From positions 1 to 10,203 of the forward strand of contig CAZNYF010000107.1 of assembly GCA_964577195.1 (NCBI GenBank): a DNA stretch of 10,203 nt. The letters run 5' to 3'. The DNA comes from HyVt-560 sp964577195 (lineage in GTDB: Bacteria; Pseudomonadota; Gammaproteobacteria; UWMA-0217). Of the stretch, positions 1-5,956 are shown piece by piece. Each line of letters begins with the position of its first letter. The stretch's first letter is position 1. The notes under the pieces are model-generated. The model was given only the letters and a program-made list of their open reading frames with translations, was not told the DNA's origin and ran no database searches. Made by a program: the position numbers and the translations under genes.

Positions 1-47
1 GTCCATCCCTGTCCACTTTAATTACTCCATTGACTGACGCGTAACTT

Positions 48-98
48 GTAGGTTGCGGGTGAAGCATGAACCGGTTCGTAAGCTCACCTGCAACCTAC
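48..98. repeat. Imperfect inverted repeat / hairpin element
   Basis: The arms at 48-62 and 84-98 are inverted copies of 15 bases with a single G-T wobble (57/89). Pairing continues through 64-65/82-83 after a one-base bulge at 63. The loop contains a perfect 10-bp palindrome, GAACCGGTTC (68-77). It lies 15 bases beyond the toxin stop codon, so it could protect or end the toxin-antitoxin transcript. No T tract follows on either strand, so it is not a standard intrinsic terminator. The form resembles the short dispersed palindromic repeats (REP or MITE type) common in proteobacteria. Copy number cannot be judged from one window. Nothing else was recognised in 1-113. Confidence 0.75.
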
Positions 99-113
99 CT
101 GTTTGTCTTTACC

Positions 114-491
114 CTAATTATTGGTTTGTGAGCGTAGATACCGCGCCAGCTCTACCTCGTCGATTAAACCTTGAGAGACTTTTACTATGATCTGGCCGAT
201 TTCCTCGGTCACAAAAGATGGGAACACCCCGTTCAAGCGTAAACAAGTCACCATTGTTCTGAAGGCCGTTCTTTTGTTTCCATCATTAAAGACGTGACCA
301 ACAGCAATGATAACGCCATTGGAAGCCGCTAAATCAAATACATCTTCTATAAATCCGTAGTGAATTCGATTCTCAACTCGGGCAACAACCGCGTCCAAAA
401 AAGATTTGTTTCCGGCCAACCCTTGAAGCTCATGTTTATTCACAACAGTTTCATGAATAGCAAAAACCGTTTCAGCGCTGAGCAATTTCAA
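114..491 (-). CDS. doc: Doc-type Fic-family toxin (death on curing)
   Basis: This 125-residue protein is the toxin of a type II toxin-antitoxin pair. Residues 66-75 read HVFNDGNKRT, the Doc variant of the Fic motif. Lysine 73 replaces the usual second glycine, and the catalytic histidine (66) and acidic residue (70) fall at the same numbers as in phage P1 Doc, which is also about 126 residues. P1 Doc uses ATP to phosphorylate EF-Tu and so stops translation; the same reaction is inferred here. The start codon is TTG at 489-491, two bases after the antitoxin stop. There is no separate strong ribosome site, only the purine-rich GAGAGATAAG at the antitoxin end. Translation is therefore probably coupled to the antitoxin and weak. 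All key motif residues are present, so the toxin looks intact. Confidence 0.93.
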   Translation of the reverse strand: MKLLSAETVFAIHETVVNKHELQGLAGNKSFLDAVVARVENRIHYGFIEDVFDLAASNGVIIAVGHVFNDGNKRTAFRTMVTCLRLNGVFPSFVTEEIGQIIVKVSQGLIDEVELARYLRSQTNN

Positions 492-493
492 CG

Positions 494-742
494 CTACTTA
501 TCTCTCAAATAGTCTAAAACCGGTTGATCTTCTTCTATCGTTTCAGCAAGAATTTTTTGCGCCTCGGCATGATCGGCAAATTCTACCGTCTCCAGGCTAA
601 CCGCTGATTTAGGCACCAAATAGCCAACCACCTTATTGCGGTTGAGCACAGCAACCGGGGTATCACCCGCATTGGCGAGCACTTTTGCCGGGTCGCGCAA
701 CTCCGTCAACGACACAGTTTTATTGGTCAGCATTTTTTCCAT
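494..742 (-). CDS. phd: Phd/YefM-family antitoxin
   Basis: An 82-residue protein directly upstream of the Doc toxin in the same direction. Residues about 8-45 have the Phd/YefM pattern: VSLTELR, then GDTPVAVLNRNKVVGYLVP. This is the N-terminal dimerisation and DNA-binding fold. The acidic C-terminal stretch (about 50-82) is the part expected to be disordered in the free protein and to wrap the toxin. Known relatives repress their own promoter and bind it better with toxin present. The start at 740-742 has GAGAG (749-753) six bases upstream; a second ATG three codons in (731-733) is the alternative. The family assignment is firm. The symbol is by analogy with phd-doc, since family members carry several names. 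Confidence 0.88.
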   Translation of the reverse strand: MEKMLTNKTVSLTELRDPAKVLANAGDTPVAVLNRNKVVGYLVPKSAVSLETVEFADHAEAQKILAETIEEDQPVLDYLRDK

Positions 743-763
743 GATCGGCTCTCAGATTAAAAA

Positions 764-780
764 TATACGGTTAAGTATAC
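764..780 (-). promoter_or_regulatory. Candidate phd-doc operator and -10 region
   Basis: TATAC (764-768) and GTATA (775-779) form an inverted repeat around GGTTAA, and GTATAC (775-780) is itself palindromic. It lies 22-38 bases upstream of the antitoxin start, where Phd/YefM proteins normally bind. On the minus strand TATACT (779-774) could serve as a -10 box, but I see no good -35 partner. The operator role is inferred from position and symmetry only. Confidence 0.4.
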
Positions 781-821
781 ACATTAATGCACAGAAGTTT
801 GGGAACGAGGGGAATGCAGCT

Positions 822-899
822 CTGCCCGGTAAAGATCAGAAACTCAGCGGTGCTGTTGCGGATCAGTGGTTTGATTGATTGCGGGGTTTGTTCATGTGT
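822..899 (-). pseudogene. Remnant of a RhuM-family gene (N-terminal fragment)
   Basis: On the minus strand a short frame reads THEQTPQSIK followed by PLIRNSTAEFLIFTGQ. From memory, the latter is the characteristic beginning of RhuM-family (virulence protein RhuM) proteins, which continue with a segment like AGEQSIEVRYED and run for 300 or more residues. Here the similarity stops after TGQ at 822, and the frame ends at a TAA 48 bases later, so only about 26 codons survive. No in-frame ATG precedes it. RhuM-like proteins are often found in accessory islands, and some are fused to Fic/Doc domains, which makes the neighbouring phd-doc module suggestive. Reading it as a decayed gene is inference from recalled family sequence; no search was run. 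Confidence 0.5.
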
Positions 900-936
900 C
901 GACCAGATGGGTTTTGCCGGTGAGTAGTATATTGCA

Positions 937-965
937 TTGACATACCAACCGGTACGGACTATAAA
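937..965 (+). promoter_or_regulatory. Sigma-70 promoter of the tetR-RND operon
   Basis: A consensus -35 box TTGACA (937-942), a 17-base spacer and a near-consensus -10 box TATAAA (960-965) predict a transcript start near 972. One operator-like sequence fills most of the spacer and a second lies over the predicted start, the arrangement expected for tight repression by the TetR protein encoded immediately downstream. Confidence 0.8.
941..956. promoter_or_regulatory. TetR-type operator copy 1
   Basis: CATACCAACCGGTACG has the left half-site CATACC and an imperfect right half-site GGTACG around AACC. It matches copy 2 at 15 of 16 positions and sits between the -35 and -10 boxes. The two copies are spaced 26 bases start to start. 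Confidence 0.7.
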
Positions 966-966
966 A

Positions 967-982
967 CATACCAACCGGTATG
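967..982. promoter_or_regulatory. TetR-type operator copy 2
   Basis: CATACCAACCGGTATG is a perfect inverted repeat (CATACC / GGTATG, 4-base centre). It covers the predicted transcript start near 972. Its last three bases are also the first in-frame ATG of the tetR frame (980-982), which argues that this ATG may not be the true start. Binding by the adjacent TetR is inferred. Confidence 0.75.
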
Positions 983-1744
983 AATCTGAGTACTGCCAAA
1001 AACCGACCATTAGCAACTATCAACCTAGATCAATACATTGTGAATACTAAAACCCAAAAAATCCCCAGCACCGGTGTGACACCGGCCGAACAGATTAAAA
1101 CACCGTTTTGGCATTTCTGGAAATGCGATCGCTGTGCTATCCCCAAAGAGGAAACCCGCACTCAGTTACTCAATGCGGCATTTGAAGAAATTCATCAATT
1201 TGGTTTCCAGTCCGCCAGTCTGAGTCGTATTCTCAAACGCACTGGTGTGACCAAAGGTGCGCTGTATCACTACTTTCCCAGCAAGACAGATCTTGGTTAC
1301 GCGGTGCTCGATGAGATGATTCGTGAGCAGATGATAGATTTCTGGATTCGGCCTTTACAAGAAGGCAATCCGCTTGATGTGATCATTAAAATAATCGAAG
1401 CGTCCGGCGAGCTGATGACGATGGAAGATATTCGTCTTGGCTGTCCACTCGCGAATCTTTCTCAGGAAATGTCACCCGTCGATGAAGGTTTTCGTGAGCG
1501 AGTAGAAGCACAGTATTCGGAATGGCGCTCCGCACTGAGCACCGCACTGAAACGCGGTCAGCAAGCTGGCCAAGTAACCACAAAAATTGATGCTGATGCT
1601 ACTGCCGTGATGCTGGTTGCCAGCCTCGAAGGCTGTCTGGCTACTGCAAAAAACGCCCAAAGCCGTGAACTGCTACTGCAATGTGGTCTGAGCTTAATAC
1701 AAATACTAAACACCCTAAGAAAAGAAAAAGGAGAAAAATCGTGA
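980..1744 (+). CDS. TetR/AcrR-family transcriptional regulator
   Basis: A one-component repressor. In the 254-codon frame the TetR DNA-binding domain starts near residue 57 (KEETRTQLLNAAFEEI). The helix-turn-helix is at about 79-103, ending in the typical GALYHYFPSK, and the C-terminal part (about 105-250) would be the ligand pocket and dimer interface. From residue 57 the length is about 198, normal for the family, so the first 56 codons are surplus. ATG 980 lies inside the operator only about 8 bases after the predicted transcript start and has no ribosome site. In-frame GTG codons at 1040 and 1076 are possible starts, and ATC at 1139 sits where homologues normally have Met. The true start is unresolved. 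The stop TGA (1742-1744) overlaps the GTG of the exporter gene. It probably represses its own operon through the two sites at 941-982 and is released by a small hydrophobic ligand. Confidence 0.9.
   Translation: MNLSTAKNRPLATINLDQYIVNTKTQKIPSTGVTPAEQIKTPFWHFWKCDRCAIPKEETRTQLLNAAFEEIHQFGFQSASLSRILKRTGVTKGALYHYFPSKTDLGYAVLDEMIREQMIDFWIRPLQEGNPLDVIIKIIEASGELMTMEDIRLGCPLANLSQEMSPVDEGFRERVEAQYSEWRSALSTALKRGQQAGQVTTKIDADATAVMLVASLEGCLATAKNAQSRELLLQCGLSLIQILNTLRKEKGEKS
1728..1733 (+). promoter_or_regulatory. Ribosome-binding site fixing the exporter start
   Basis: AAGGAG lies seven bases before GTG 1741. It supports that codon as the start rather than ATG 1681 in the same frame, which would place 20 charged extra residues before the first membrane helix and overlap tetR by 64 bases. 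Confidence 0.85.
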
Positions 1745-4032
1745 TTAAAAATTATGCTGAGTGGATTTTACGCTGGCGCTGGCTGGTCATTCTCGTCACT
1801 TTGGTTGCAGTGGTTTTACTGGCTTCCGGTGGTCGATTTCTACATTTGACCAATGATTATCGGGTCTTTTTCAGTAAGGATAATCCGCAGCTTGCCGCGT
1901 TTGAAAACCTTCAGGATACCTATACGAAAACGGATAATGTGCTGGTGATGCTGCTACCCAAAGATGGCAAGGCAGTATCCGCCAATGTGCTCGGCGCAGT
2001 GACAGAACTGACCCACGCCTCCTGGCAGATTCCGTATTCTATTCGTGTCGATTCGGTATCAAATTTCCAGCACACCTATGCTGAAGAAGATGATTTGGTC
2101 GTCATCGACCTGATCGAAGAACCGCGCTCACTTTCGGCAAATGAACTCGCTGCGAAGGGGAAAATTGCGATTGAAGAACCGTTGCTGCTCAATCGACTGA
2201 TTTCCGGTAAGCAGCACGCTACGGGTGTTAACGTCACCATCGAATTACCCGGCATAAACCCAACAGCCGAAGTACCGGAGGTGGTTAGTCATGTTCGTGA
2301 AATGATGGCCGGTTTTGAAACTAAATACCCGGATATCGAGTTTTATGTCACCGGCGTAGTGATGCTGAATAATGCTTTTCCCGAAGCATCGATCAAAGAT
2401 ATTAAAACGCTGATCCCTCTGGCTTTAGGCGCCATCATCATTGGCTTGATCATATTCTTACGCACCGTCAGCGGCATGATCACAACCGTGATTGTCATTT
2501 TCATGTCAATCTTCGCAGCGATGGGTAGCGCCGGTTGGCTCGGCATTCAACTAACACCACCGGCAATGTCTGCGCCAACAATGATTCTGACATTGGCGGT
2601 GGCTGATGCCATACACTTTCTCTCGACCATGCTATTCCGCATGCGTCATGGCGACAATAAGCACGATGCCATCGTTGAAAGCCTACGCATTAACTTTCAC
2701 CCTATATTCCTCACCTCACTGACCACTGCCATCGGCTTTTTAAGCTTGAATTTCTCTGATGCACCGCCGTTTCGTGATCTGGGCAACATCACGGCAATGG
2801 GCGTGGTATTTGCCTTCATTTTCAGCATGACGTTCTTACCGGCACTGATCTCGGTGTTGCCAGTAAAAGCCAGAGAAGGCAAAACCCGCACCCATAGAAT
2901 TATGGACGGCATTGCAGAATTCGTGATTCGTCGTCGCACGCCGCTGCTGTTTGGCATTGGCGCATTAATTTTGGTATTTGCAGCGCTGGTGCCGCGCAAC
3001 GACTTGAATGACAATTTTGTGCAGTATTTTGATGAGAGCATCGAGTTCCGCACCGATACTGACAAGGTCGCTGACAATCTAACCGGGCTGTACTTTATTG
3101 ATTATTCAATGGACAGCAAAGAACCCGGTGGCATTAGCGAGCCAGCGTTCTTGCAACAAATTGAAGCGTTCGCAAACTGGTATCGGACTCAACCGGAGAC
3201 TATGCATGTCAGCGTGATCACGGATGTATTCAAGCGGCTAAATCAGAATATGCACGCCGATGATCCGGCACTGTATAAAATCCCGGAGCAGCGAGATCTC
3301 GCCGCGCAGTATTTGCTGCTCTATGAAATGTCACTGCCGTATGGCCTGGATTTAAACAACCAGATCAATATCGACAAATCCGCTACCCGAGTCTCTGTAA
3401 CACTTGAAACCATGACTACTGCACAAACACTGGCGCTAGAAAAACGTGCGCTAGACTGGATGACAGAAAACACGCCGAACCTTGTCACCCAAGGTGCCAG
3501 CCCAACCGTTATGTTCTCGCACATCGGCATGCGAAATATCAAAAGTATGCTGACTGGGACAGCCGTTGCACTGGTGTTAATTTCACTTGCGCTGATCTTT
3601 GCTCTGCGCTCATTTAAACTCGGCATGCTTAGTCTGGTACCCAATCTCGCGCCAGCAGTGGTTGCCTTCGGTGTTTGGTGGATTGTGAAAGGTGAAATTG
3701 GCTTGGCATTATCGGTGGTCGCGGCGATGACACTGGGCATCGTGGTCGATGACACCGTGCATTTCCTGAGTAAGTACGTGCGCGCCCGACGTGAACAAGG
3801 ACTCAATGCAGAAGATGCCGTGCGCTATGCGTTTTCCAGTGTCGGGGTTGCACTATGGGTAACCACGATAGTATTGATCGCTGGCTTCCTGGTACTCTCC
3901 CGCTCAGCGTTTGAACTAAACTCCAGTATGGGACTAATGACTGCAATCACCATTGGTATCGCACTCTTCATTGATTTTTTCTTTTTGCCACCGCTGTTAA
4001 TGCGTTTGGACAAAGGATCACTTAACAAGTAA
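1741..4032 (+). CDS. RND-superfamily (MMPL/COG1033-like) inner-membrane exporter
   Basis: A 763-residue permease with the duplicated RND layout. A first helix (about 14-33) is followed by a periplasmic domain (34-222) and helices 2-6 (about 223-372). The second half repeats this: helix 7 (401-418), periplasmic domain (419-601) and helices 8-12 (603-752). Helix 4 carries LAVADAIHF with Asp289, and helix 10 carries GIVVDDTVHF with Asp670-Asp671, the acidic residues expected to relay protons. The length is well below the roughly 1,000 residues of AcrB-type pumps and fits the MMPL/HpnN-like group that moves lipids and other hydrophobic molecules. No membrane-fusion protein is encoded nearby; a LolA-like protein and a barrel are instead. 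The GTG start overlaps the tetR stop (GTGA), implying translational coupling. The family is firm; the substrate is unknown. Confidence 0.9.
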   Translation: MIKNYAEWILRWRWLVILVTLVAVVLLASGGRFLHLTNDYRVFFSKDNPQLAAFENLQDTYTKTDNVLVMLLPKDGKAVSANVLGAVTELTHASWQIPYSIRVDSVSNFQHTYAEEDDLVVIDLIEEPRSLSANELAAKGKIAIEEPLLLNRLISGKQHATGVNVTIELPGINPTAEVPEVVSHVREMMAGFETKYPDIEFYVTGVVMLNNAFPEASIKDIKTLIPLALGAIIIGLIIFLRTVSGMITTVIVIFMSIFAAMGSAGWLGIQLTPPAMSAPTMILTLAVADAIHFLSTMLFRMRHGDNKHDAIVESLRINFHPIFLTSLTTAIGFLSLNFSDAPPFRDLGNITAMGVVFAFIFSMTFLPALISVLPVKAREGKTRTHRIMDGIAEFVIRRRTPLLFGIGALILVFAALVPRNDLNDNFVQYFDESIEFRTDTDKVADNLTGLYFIDYSMDSKEPGGISEPAFLQQIEAFANWYRTQPETMHVSVITDVFKRLNQNMHADDPALYKIPEQRDLAAQYLLLYEMSLPYGLDLNNQINIDKSATRVSVTLETMTTAQTLALEKRALDWMTENTPNLVTQGASPTVMFSHIGMRNIKSMLTGTAVALVLISLALIFALRSFKLGMLSLVPNLAPAVVAFGVWWIVKGEIGLALSVVAAMTLGIVVDDTVHFLSKYVRARREQGLNAEDAVRYAFSSVGVALWVTTIVLIAGFLVLSRSAFELNSSMGLMTAITIGIALFIDFFFLPPLLMRLDKGSLNK

Positions 4033-4033
4033 C

Positions 4034-4037
4034 GGAG
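4034..4037 (+). promoter_or_regulatory. Ribosome-binding site of the CMD-family gene
   Basis: GGAG lies six bases before ATG 4044 and directly after the exporter stop codon (4030-4032). Confidence 0.7.
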
Positions 4038-4043
4038 CCTACT

Positions 4044-4583
4044 ATGTCTTTACTCAAACTTACCGAACCTGACGAAGTTGAAGGCGATCTAGCCGAGATT
4101 TATGCAGGGCTAGAAAGCAGCATTGGTTTCGTACCCAACGGCTATAAGTTGCTGGGCGTTAGCATTGATGTGCTCAACCGGCAATTAAGTTATGCCGACT
4201 GGGTAGCGAAACACCCGACCTTAACACCTAAATTTACCGCCATTTTACGGGTTTTGATTTCAGAAAATGTGCAGTGTGAATATTGTGTTGATGTGAATTC
4301 AGCCATGCTGCAAAACCAGCACGGTGTTAGCGCAGAACAAATTGATGCGTTTAAAGCCGATATCGAAACCGTACCGCTGGAACCTCGTGAAAAAGCCCTG
4401 TTGATCTTTGTCGTTAATGCAACCAAAGACTCAAAAGGGGTGACTGCTGCGGAGATCAAGGCGCTACAAAATCACGGCTGGGCCGATCACGAAATTATGG
4501 ATGCCCTTTATCAGGGAACCCAGCAAATCGCTGTAGACACCCTGTTAAACGCCTTCAAAGTAGAAAATGATATAGGAGAATAA
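4044..4583 (+). CDS. Carboxymuconolactone decarboxylase-family (AhpD-like) protein
   Basis: A 179-residue, probably cytoplasmic, all-helical protein. Residues 66-92 hold the CMD core with CEYC at 78-81. Relatives such as AhpD use a CxxCxxxH motif plus an upstream glutamate for thiol-based peroxide or disulfide chemistry. Here the histidine position is Asn85 (CEYCVDVN), and the nearest upstream glutamate, Glu74, is only four residues from the first cysteine instead of about twelve. The redox thiol pair is thus present while the AhpD proton relay is not obvious. The C-terminal half (about 115-175) continues the helical fold, as in two-part peroxidase-related CMD proteins. It starts 11 bases after the exporter stop, and its TAA overlaps the next ATG by one base. 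A role in redox handling of the exported or inducing compound is inference. Confidence 0.85.
   Translation: MSLLKLTEPDEVEGDLAEIYAGLESSIGFVPNGYKLLGVSIDVLNRQLSYADWVAKHPTLTPKFTAILRVLISENVQCEYCVDVNSAMLQNQHGVSAEQIDAFKADIETVPLEPREKALLIFVVNATKDSKGVTAAEIKALQNHGWADHEIMDALYQGTQQIAVDTLLNAFKVENDIGE
4574..4579 (+). promoter_or_regulatory. Ribosome-binding site of the LolA-like gene
   Basis: AGGAGA overlaps the end of the CMD-family gene. GGAG is four bases before ATG 4583 and seven before the in-frame ATG 4586. The spacing favours 4586 as the main start, a difference of a single methionine. Confidence 0.7.
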
Positions 4584-5377
4584 TGATGAATTTATGGGTA
4601 AAACTAACTGCAACCGCACTAATAACCGCAGCAATCTCTCTGCCTGTTTTCGCACAAACAGATGAAGAAAAAGGCTTGGAGATTGCTAAAGCCGCTGATG
4701 CTTACGATGAAGGCTTTGTCGATTTTGTCGCCGATATGGTGATGACGTTGAGAAACCGCAAAGGTCAGGAGAGTGTTCGCCAAATTCGAATTCACACATT
4801 GGAAGTTCCAAACCAAGGCGATAAAAGCATGTCGATTTTTGATGACCCTGCTGACGTAAAAGGAACCGCTATGCTGACTTATTCACATGGCTTGGAACCT
4901 GATGACCAGTGGCTGTATTTACCTGCACTCAAACGGGTGAAAAGAATCAGCTCGCGAAATAAATCTGGCCCGTTTATGGGTAGTGAATTTGCGTTTGAGG
5001 ATTTGGGTTCTCAGGAAATCGAGAAATACAGTTATAAATTCTTGCGTGAAGAAGCCTGTGGCGATTGGCAATGCAACGTCATCGAGCGCACGCCACAGTA
5101 CAAACACTCCGGTTATACCAGTCAGACAGTGTGGATAGACAAAGACAAATTTCGCATTACCAAAGTAGACTTTTTTGATCGCAAGAAGAAGCTGCTAAAA
5201 ACACTGGATTTTAGCGATTACAACGAATATGTGGGCCACTACTGGCGGCCTGGAAAGATGGATATGCAAAACCATCAAACCGGCAAGAGCACCACGCTTA
5301 AGTGGGGTAATTACAAGTTTCGCACCGGCTTGTCTGCCAAGGACTTCAATAAAAACAAACTCAAAAGTTTACGCTAA
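4583..5377 (+). CDS. LolA-like periplasmic outer membrane lipoprotein-sorting protein
   Basis: A 264-residue exported protein. Residues 1-25 form a signal peptide (charged start, hydrophobic 8-21, cleavage near VFA-Q). The mature part resembles the LolA-like group usually annotated as outer membrane lipoprotein-sorting protein, a half-barrel that shelters hydrophobic groups. Its recognisable features are the D-P-D-Q-W-L-Y-L-P type stretch at 106-114 and the basic run LKRVKRISSRNKSG at 116-129. After these come FMGSEFAFEDL (131-141) and a C-terminal strand-rich half ending in basic residues. Cys159 and Cys164 could form a disulfide. Proteins of this type are commonly encoded beside MMPL/RND exporters, as here. 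The likely job is to carry the exporter's hydrophobic cargo across the periplasm. It is not the housekeeping LolA, and a role in general lipoprotein sorting is unlikely. Confidence 0.82.
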   Translation: MMNLWVKLTATALITAAISLPVFAQTDEEKGLEIAKAADAYDEGFVDFVADMVMTLRNRKGQESVRQIRIHTLEVPNQGDKSMSIFDDPADVKGTAMLTYSHGLEPDDQWLYLPALKRVKRISSRNKSGPFMGSEFAFEDLGSQEIEKYSYKFLREEACGDWQCNVIERTPQYKHSGYTSQTVWIDKDKFRITKVDFFDRKKKLLKTLDFSDYNEYVGHYWRPGKMDMQNHQTGKSTTLKWGNYKFRTGLSAKDFNKNKLKSLR

Positions 5378-5380
5378 CGG

Positions 5381-5956
5381 ATGGGTAAGCAATTTAACCA
5401 GCTGGAGCAACGTCATGTTGAGTTAATCCAGCGCCAGAAAATGTTCTTTGTCGCCACCGCCGCCTGTGAGGGCAAGGTGAATCTCTCGCCTAAAGGCATG
5501 GACTCATTTCGGGTGGTGGATGATTCTCGCGTGATCTGGCTGAACCTCACCGGTAGCGGCAATGAGACGGCTGCGCATGTGCTGGATAATCCGCGCATGA
5601 CAATTATGTTCTGCGCGTTTGAAGGTAGTCCGGTCATTCTGCGTTTGTACGGTAAGGCAAAAGCCATCCATCCGCGTGATGCTGACTGGGACAAGCTGAT
5701 TGGCGAGTTTCCTGAAACACCCGGATCGCGGCAGATTTTCGATATGCGGATCGACATGGTGCAAACCTCCTGCGGTTTTTCTGTGCCTCTGTATGAGTAT
5801 CAGACTGATCGCGATGTACTAACTAAATGGTCGGAGAGCAAAGGGGAAGCTGGCATCGCCGAGTATTGGAAACAGAAGAATCAACTTAGCCTAGATGGTC
5901 AGCCGACGCGCATTCTCGAAAACTCATCAAACGGCAGTGACAGTGACAATCTATAA
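5381..5956 (+). CDS. Pyridoxamine 5'-phosphate oxidase-fold protein
   Basis: A 191-residue cytoplasmic protein of the putative PNPOx family (split-barrel flavin-binding fold). Residues 19-60 give the family start: KMFFVATAACEGKVNLSPKG, then a strand ending in VIWLNLTGSGNETAAHVLDNP (51-71). The central strands MTIMFCAFEG and VILRLYGKAKAI (73-96) and the late segment CGFSVPLYEY (131-140) follow. Family members bind FMN or F420 and reduce or oxidise small molecules, or bind haem. This one is not PdxH, and its substrate is unknown. The start ATG lies three bases after the LolA-like stop with only a poor ribosome site, suggesting coupling. Its last residues overlap the start of the barrel gene. 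In context it may modify the compound handled by the exporter. Confidence 0.82.
   Translation: MGKQFNQLEQRHVELIQRQKMFFVATAACEGKVNLSPKGMDSFRVVDDSRVIWLNLTGSGNETAAHVLDNPRMTIMFCAFEGSPVILRLYGKAKAIHPRDADWDKLIGEFPETPGSRQIFDMRIDMVQTSCGFSVPLYEYQTDRDVLTKWSESKGEAGIAEYWKQKNQLSLDGQPTRILENSSNGSDSDNL

Noticed and set aside
1..113. Integron attC site downstream of the toxin-antitoxin pair
   Set aside because: The hairpin and a cassette-like module suggested it, but I could not find matching RYYYAAC and GTTRRRY core sites at the two ends.
1681..1740. ATG 1681 as start of the exporter gene
   Set aside because: It would overlap tetR by 64 bases and add a basic tail. GTG 1741 has AAGGAG at ideal spacing and overlaps the tetR stop.
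3321..3806. Long minus-strand open frame opposite the exporter gene
   Set aside because: It lacks any recognisable domain and lies wholly antisense to clear RND coding sequence; a shadow frame, as are those at 2697-3077 and 2343-2546.
1741..4032. AcrB-type multidrug pump
   Set aside because: At 763 residues it is too short for the large AcrB periplasmic domains, and there is no membrane-fusion protein gene.
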